DNA of 64,000 bases from positions 261,236 through 325,235 of the forward strand of contig NZ_JSAK01000018.1 of the NCBI RefSeq assembly GCF_000802965.1, in the 5' to 3' direction. Below the pieces are notes generated by a model that saw only the letters and a program-made list of their open reading frames with translations, made no database searches and had not been told where the DNA came from. The position numbers were made by a program, and so were the translations under genes. Position 1 is the first letter of the stretch. Each line of letters opens with the position of its first letter. The DNA is from Pseudomonas fluorescens (GTDB lineage: Bacteria; Pseudomonadota; Gammaproteobacteria; Pseudomonadales; Pseudomonadaceae). Below, in pieces: positions 59,811-64,000 of this stretch.

Positions 59811-60938
59811 TCAATACCCATTATTCTTCAACACCTGATCAACACTCGCCGCCGCCGGGCGTTTATAGAACTTCAACAGCTCGCTGGCGCGGTTGGTAAA
59901 GATGCCATCAACCCCGGCATCCATGACCTTCTGGAAATCCACCGCCTCGTCGATGGTGTAGACGTGCACCAACAGGCCCTGGTCATGGGTGTATTGGTTC
60001 ATCCACGGCTTCACCAGATCCGCGTAACTCTGATCACCACCCTTCGTCAATGCGGCGGAAGGGCCGGTGCCGACTGCGCCCTGGACCTTGGCATAGTCGA
60101 CCCAACGCTGGAATTCGGCTTTGTCTTTCGGTTGCTGTTTGGCGTAGTAAGCGGCTTTGTCTTTCTCACCGGACTCGGCAAATGTCACTTTCGAAGCAGG
60201 CTCGATGTTGCCTTCGCCGACCCACAGCAACAGGATTTTCGGCACCTGCGGCATTTCCTTTTCCAGCAATTCGAGGCTGCTCTTTTCGAAGGTTTGCAGA
60301 ATCACCTTGCCAGGGCCTTGGCCCACCGCCAGCTCGCTTTTCGCCATTTTCGACCCTGCGGGACTCAGCCAGCCACGGTCCTGCAGTTTGTCCTTGAGGT
60401 CGCGTTCGATGCCGGGGAATTGCTTTGGCTCCTTGGTTTCGATGTACAGACCGGGCTTGTGCAGCGGGTTGCCCTGGGCGATGTCGATGATTTCATCGAG
60501 GGTGAGGATCTTCAGGCCGACAAACCCGGGTCGCGCGCGATCGGGGTAAGCCGCGTTGAACCAACTGCCGGCATCGAGGGATTTCAGTTCGGCGATGGTG
60601 AAGGCATTCGCGGGGCTGTCTTTGCGCTCAGGGAATTTGCTGGCGACGTCGGTGGTGCGTTGCAGGTTGTTATCGTGCAGGGCGAACAGCACGCCATCCT
60701 TGCTGCGTTGCAGGTCCAATTCCAGATAGTCGGCGCCCAGGTCGCGTGCGGCTTTGTAGGCGGCGGCGGTGGATTCCGGTGCATCGAAAGACGCACCACG
60801 GTGGGCGATTACTGCCGGGTGCGGGATGCCCAAACGGGTCGCCAATGCCGTGGGGCTTGGCTCGCTGGCCGCGTGGGCTTGGCCAACGGCAAGCAGCAGA
60901 CTCAACAGCAGGGCGCTTTTGCTAAAGGTTGCAGGCAT
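59811..60938 (-). CDS. glpQ: Periplasmic glycerophosphodiester phosphodiesterase
   Basis: The 375-residue protein has a signal peptide (AVGQAHA-ASEP, about residue 23) and the GDPD motifs AHRGASFDAPEST (about 44-56, catalytic histidine), YLELDLQRSKDG and HD (second histidine). It hydrolyses deacylated phospholipids to glycerol-3-phosphate and an alcohol. The ATG at 60938 has AGGATC upstream; the open frame to 60986 is outside the signal peptide pattern. Confidence 0.93.
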   Translation of the reverse strand: MPATFSKSALLLSLLLAVGQAHAASEPSPTALATRLGIPHPAVIAHRGASFDAPESTAAAYKAARDLGADYLELDLQRSKDGVLFALHDNNLQRTTDVASKFPERKDSPANAFTIAELKSLDAGSWFNAAYPDRARPGFVGLKILTLDEIIDIAQGNPLHKPGLYIETKEPKQFPGIERDLKDKLQDRGWLSPAGSKMAKSELAVGQGPGKVILQTFEKSSLELLEKEMPQVPKILLLWVGEGNIEPASKVTFAESGEKDKAAYYAKQQPKDKAEFQRWVDYAKVQGAVGTGPSAALTKGGDQSYADLVKPWMNQYTHDQGLLVHVYTIDEAVDFQKVMDAGVDGIFTNRASELLKFYKRPAAASVDQVLKNNGY

Positions 60939-61159
60939 GGTCGAGATCCTTTCGCGATGGCTATTCAAAGACGTCTCTTTTAGCAACTGAACGTTGCAGG
61001 CGCTATCACCAGACCGACCTACACGTGTTTAAAGCTGAATTTATCAACACTTTTGTGCGGTGCTTTGCAGTACTCTTGGCCCCGGCAATTTCCCCGGCAG
61101 AGGGAAATCCATTCGCTGGCCTTGCGTGTAAACCCTCGATCACTTTTTGTGAGGTTTCC

Positions 61160-61486
61160 ATGCGCATCACGTCGCAACTCATCTGCCAGGCTGCCGACCA
61201 TCTCAAAGGCTTCGTCGGCCTCAATCGCAAGACCGGCCATTACATTGTCCGCTTCAGTGAAGATTCCTTCGGCATGGACGTGGCTGACGACGGCATCATC
61301 CCCACCAGCGAATTCGTCTGGGCCGCCGGTTCCGAACAGACCATGACCCTCAAGCGCGAGTTGATTCAGCTGTTGCTGGATCAGAACATCGACGACCGGA
61401 TCAACATTACCGAACCGTTGCGGGTGTATATGAATCGGCGGGAGGTGCCGGAGATTTCGGCGGTGCGGAGTTTGCTGCGGGGCTGA
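61160..61486 (+). CDS. Small conserved hypothetical protein
   Basis: The 108-residue protein is not recognised but reads as a real gene: GTGAGG lies 7 bases before the ATG, and it has mixed alpha/beta character (HYIVRFSEDSFGMDVADDG, TLKRELIQLLLDQNIDDRI). No signal peptide, metal site or membrane helix. It may be one of the narrow Pseudomonas families. It stands alone. Confidence 0.7.
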   Translation: MRITSQLICQAADHLKGFVGLNRKTGHYIVRFSEDSFGMDVADDGIIPTSEFVWAAGSEQTMTLKRELIQLLLDQNIDDRINITEPLRVYMNRREVPEISAVRSLLRG

Positions 61487-61510
61487 GTTTTACGTTGCCC
61501 GTGCGGGCCT

Positions 61511-61603
61511 CATCGCGGGCAAGCCCGCTCCCACAGTGTTTGTGTGAAATGCAGATTCGGCGAATACCACAGACCTGTGGGAGCTGGCTTGCCAGCGATG
61601 GCG
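61511..61603. repeat. Mixed REP pair
   Basis: An inverted unit of the GGGCTTGCCCGC class (61511-61537) is paired with a forward unit of the GAGCTGGCTTGCCAGCGAT class (61575-61603), like the hybrid pair at 27876-27963. Confidence 0.82.
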
Positions 61604-61624
61604 GTCTTGAGCAATCCACATCAA

Positions 61625-61948
61625 CTAATGACTGAATCTGTAATCCCGCTCAACCCGGCAAACCCGGGTATGACAGCGCGCATACCACGTCGATCGTCCC
61701 CGCTCCCGAATCGTACTGTGCTCCGGATGCTGCTTCCACGCCAGAATCGCCGCCGCACTCACCCAATACGACACCGTAATTCCCAACCCATCATCGCCCC
61801 GCGCCGACTCCACGCCGAGGAACCCCGGTTGCTCTCGGGCCAGCTCCACCATCCGCGCCGCGGCTTCGGCGTAACCCTGGTCACCTTCCGTGCGCAGCGA
61901 GGTGAAGATCACCGCGTAATACGGCGCTGGCGGAGTATTGGCGCTCAT
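61625..61948 (-). CDS. Antibiotic biosynthesis monooxygenase (ABM)-domain protein
   Basis: The 107-residue protein has the ABM dimeric alpha+beta fold pattern: YYAVIFTSLRT..., MVELAREQPGFLGVESARG (about 33-51), YWVSAAAILAWKQHPEH. Members act as small monooxygenases or as sensors of quinones and aldehydes. The ATG overlaps the stop of the upstream amidotransferase gene (ATGA), so the two are one transcription and translation unit. Confidence 0.87.
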   Translation of the reverse strand: MSANTPPAPYYAVIFTSLRTEGDQGYAEAAARMVELAREQPGFLGVESARGDDGLGITVSYWVSAAAILAWKQHPEHSTIRERGRSTWYARCHTRVCRVERDYRFSH

Positions 61949-62652
61949 GACGAGTGCTCCACGCAAGCTTCGACCAAGGCCCGCACCAACGGCGGCAAAG
62001 TACCCTTGAGCGCGGCGCGTTCTGGCTGGAACAGGGTGGCGACGAAGAACGGATGATCGCTGAGTTCCACCGCTCGCAAACCCTGTGCCGAATCCAGGCC
62101 GACGCTGTGCAGTTCATGTTTCAGCAACTCCCGTTCGAACTGCGGATTCACAGCGTAGCTGCAGCGATAGCCTTCGCGAATTTCGGAAGTTTCGTACGCC
62201 TGGGCCGTCAACGAACCCTCAAGCAAATGAATGTTGTCGACCGCCTCGACCAGCGAACAGGTCAGTGGCGTGAGTAGCACCCGGGCAGCATCGGGAGACG
62301 TCTCGCCGTGTTCAGCATCCGTCCAGCCCAGCACATTGCGGGCATATTCCAGTACCGCGTGTTGAAAGCCACCGCAGGTGCCGAGGAAAGGTCGCTTTTG
62401 CTCGCGGGCAAAACGGATCGCTCGCAACGCGCCGTCCATGTTGCGATAAGGGCTGGCGGGGACGCACCAGAAACCGTGGAACTCATCGAGTGGTGTGTCG
62501 GCGTTGATGCTCTCGGTCGCCAGCCATTGCCATTGCACACTCAGCCGCGTGTGTTCGGCGGCCATGCCTAGCGCCACGGGAATGGCCTGGTGGGCGGTGA
62601 CCTGCGCGTCGTAGTCACCGATCAGGGCGATGCGGATGGTGCGGTTTTCCAT
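61945..62652 (-). CDS. Stand-alone CTP-synthase-like glutamine amidotransferase
   Basis: The 235-residue protein matches only the C-terminal glutaminase half of CTP synthase: ALIGDYDAQVTAHQAIPVAL at the start and the nucleophile region GTCGGFQHAVLEYARN (about 92-107, Cys in GTCGG). No synthetase domain is encoded beside it, so it must serve another acceptor or be a hydrolase. It forms an operon with the ABM-domain gene and is divergent from a LysR gene. Confidence 0.87.
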   Translation of the reverse strand: MENRTIRIALIGDYDAQVTAHQAIPVALGMAAEHTRLSVQWQWLATESINADTPLDEFHGFWCVPASPYRNMDGALRAIRFAREQKRPFLGTCGGFQHAVLEYARNVLGWTDAEHGETSPDAARVLLTPLTCSLVEAVDNIHLLEGSLTAQAYETSEIREGYRCSYAVNPQFERELLKHELHSVGLDSAQGLRAVELSDHPFFVATLFQPERAALKGTLPPLVRALVEACVEHSS

Positions 62653-62693
62653 GAGTGGTCTCTGCGCTTGTTGATTACTGACGCCCACTATAG

Positions 62694-62723
62694 ATTGGCG
62701 TTCACGCACTCAATATTGGCGTT
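62694..62723. promoter_or_regulatory. Direct repeat in the amidotransferase/lysR divergent promoter
   Basis: ATTGGCGTT occurs at 62694-62702 and 62715-62723, spaced 21 bp (two helical turns), in the 78-bp gap between the divergent genes. It is a candidate site for the LysR regulator. Confidence 0.4.
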
Positions 62724-62730
62724 ACTCCAA

Positions 62731-63609
62731 GTGATCAATGCAGCGACGCACTATCGACTGGACTATCCAGACCTGGCCCTGATTCTTGCGCTGGTGCGCG
62801 GCGGCTCTCTGGCTCGGGCTTCGCAGCTGTTGAGGGTGGACGTCTCGACGGTGTTTCGCGCCGTGCGTCGACTGGAGGCCGCGCTCGGTCAGCAACTGTT
62901 CGAAAAAAGCCGTGCCGGCTACCTGCCCACCTCCTTGGCGCAGACCTTGGCCGAACAGGCTGAGCGTGCCGAACTAGCGCTGGAAGCGGCGCGCATCGGC
63001 GTGGAGCAGGGCGGCGAAGTCATCAGCGGCACCGTGCGCCTGACCTGCACCGATTCGGTCCTGCAAGGTTTGCTGTTGCCGGCACTGGCGCAGTTCATGC
63101 CGAACTATCCGGCGCTGACCATTGAACTCAGCACCTCCAACGACTTCGCCAACCTCAGCCGTCGAGATGCCGACATCGCCCTGCGCTTGACCCGCACTCC
63201 GCCCGAGCATTTGGTGGGGCGACGTCTGGGGGATATTTCCTATCGCGTGTGCGCCAGTGCCGGTTATTTGAAGACGGTCGATACCCATGACCTGGCCGCA
63301 CTTACCTGGATTGCCCCGGACGATTTCCTGCCTGATCACCCGACCATTGCCTGGCGCCGCCAAGCGTTTCCGGGCGTGACACCAGGCTATCGTTGCAACA
63401 GCATGCTCTCTGTCACGGAACTGGTGCGGGCCGGGCTGGGTGTGGCGGCGTTGCCGGACTTTTTGATCGGTGATGGATTACAGCCGTTGGGCGAGCCTCT
63501 GCACGGTTACGACACCGCGCTATGGCTGCTGACCCGCCCGGATTGCCGCGCCTTGCGTTCGGTGGTGACACTGTTTGACGAGTTAGGGCGGGCACTAAAA
63601 CTGTCGTGA
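62731..63609 (+). CDS. LysR-family regulator divergent to the amidotransferase operon
   Basis: The 292-residue regulator has the helix-turn-helix (GGSLARASQLLRVDVSTVFRAV, in part, about 21-42) and an effector domain. The GTG at 62731 gives MINAATHYRLDYPDLALIL, the typical LysR start; the open frame upstream overlaps the divergent gene and is rejected. It probably controls the amidotransferase/ABM operon. Confidence 0.85.
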   Translation: MINAATHYRLDYPDLALILALVRGGSLARASQLLRVDVSTVFRAVRRLEAALGQQLFEKSRAGYLPTSLAQTLAEQAERAELALEAARIGVEQGGEVISGTVRLTCTDSVLQGLLLPALAQFMPNYPALTIELSTSNDFANLSRRDADIALRLTRTPPEHLVGRRLGDISYRVCASAGYLKTVDTHDLAALTWIAPDDFLPDHPTIAWRRQAFPGVTPGYRCNSMLSVTELVRAGLGVAALPDFLIGDGLQPLGEPLHGYDTALWLLTRPDCRALRSVVTLFDELGRALKLS

Positions 63610-63615
63610 GCCTGC

Positions 63616-64000
63616 TCAGGCCTTTGGCTGATCCTTGCGCACGAAATGTTGATGCATCTCCGTCGTCAGGCTTTCGATGCGTTCGGTCAGTTCTTTGGTC
63701 ATCTGTGTCAGGCGGGTGTTTTGCTGCAGCAACTCCAACAGTTGCGCGGTGTTCTGCGCGGCTTGGGCCTGCCGTTCAGTGTTGGCAACCGCCAGCGCTT
63801 CGCGGTGCTGCGCATCGGCTTCTGACTGCGCTTTGTCTCGCGCGGCCTGACGGGTCTGGGCCAGCAAAATCAACGGCGCGGCATACGCCGACTGCAAGCT
63901 GAACGCCAGGTTGAGCAGAATAAACGGGTAAACGTCGAAATGGGTAACGCCGGTGACGTTAAGGCACACCCACAGCAGCACAATCAGCGTCTGCGCCCCG
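63616..64000 (-). CDS. DUF1003 membrane protein, N-terminus beyond the window
   Basis: The reading frame is open to the window edge, so the start lies outside. The visible 128 codons hold the DUF1003 signature (WVCLNV...FDVYPFILLNLAFSLQSAYAAPLILLAQTRQ) with a membrane helix pair, then a coiled-coil tail (NTAQLLELLQQNTRLTQMTKEL). An ATG at 63981 is internal to the conserved domain and is not the true start. Function unknown; located in the inner membrane. Confidence 0.85.
   Translation of the reverse strand, partial: GAQTLIVLLWVCLNVTGVTHFDVYPFILLNLAFSLQSAYAAPLILLAQTRQAARDKAQSEADAQHREALAVANTERQAQAAQNTAQLLELLQQNTRLTQMTKELTERIESLTTEMHQHFVRKDQPKA

Noticed and set aside
1..64000. tRNA, rRNA, prophage or insertion sequence
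   Set aside because: I found no transposase, integrase, phage structural gene or tRNA/rRNA sequence on either strand.

Overview
The window reads as a chromosomal stretch of a Pseudomonas of the fluorescens group. The GC content is high with strong GC3 bias. Gene order matches Pseudomonas loci: gcvHP next to a TyrR-like activator, arcDABC, the gap/edd/glk/gltR/gtrS/gts/oprB glucose block, and gntRKP. About twenty intergenic gaps carry typical Pseudomonas REP/REPIN inverted repeats in at least five sequence classes. I see no rRNA, tRNA, phage, insertion sequence or CRISPR array.

Layout. 1-5.3 kb: glycine cleavage genes gcvH-gcvP (minus strand) with a visible sigma-54 promoter and TyrR-type boxes, and the sigma-54 activator that probably uses them. 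5.5-12.7 kb: the arginine deiminase operon arcD-arcA-arcB-arcC plus a DUF5064 gene (minus) and a second, divergent arcD paralogue coupled to an AlkA-type DNA glycosylase. 13.6-17.9 kb: a CoA-transferase, a Cache-domain chemoreceptor and a YbaN-like membrane protein. 18.0-23.1 kb: a heme uptake and signalling unit (ECF sigma, FecR-type anti-sigma, TonB receptor, heme oxygenase) under a Fur box. 23.3-38.9 kb: methylglyoxal synthase, then the Entner-Doudoroff/glucose uptake block with two HexR-like operators between gap and edd, a two-component system, an AGE-family sugar isomerase, the gtsABCD glucose ABC transporter, porin OprB and a hexose-phosphate mutarotase.

39.0-42.1 kb looks accessory. 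It holds an AT-richer crystallin-like secreted protein, a non-coding stretch with a long imperfect hairpin, a soluble PAS-PAS chemoreceptor of BdlA type and an unknown protein. The hexR-zwf-pgl-eda genes that usually follow the mutarotase are not there. 42.2-49.3 kb: an MFS transporter, a GST, the gluconate regulon gntR/gntK/gntP with three operator copies, and alaC. 49.4-55.6 kb: small metabolic and stress genes, including a SnoaL-like/YCII/ECF42 sigma cassette with a matching self-promoter, and a LysR/PACE efflux divergon. 55.7-64.0 kb: PitA, a CorA/ZntB-like channel, a coiled-coil protein, a PepSY protein, GlpQ, a stand-alone CTP-synthase-like amidotransferase operon with a divergent LysR, and a DUF1003 gene cut by the window end.

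The strongest regulatory signals are mutually consistent with neighbouring regulators: GcsR-like boxes with a -24/-12 promoter, HexR boxes, a duplicated promoter module before the AGE isomerase and gtsA (candidate GltR target), GntR boxes, Hfq/Crc-type A-rich leaders on sugar-uptake genes, and an ECF42 self-promoter. All family and motif assignments are from reading the sequence and from memory of the families; no search was run.
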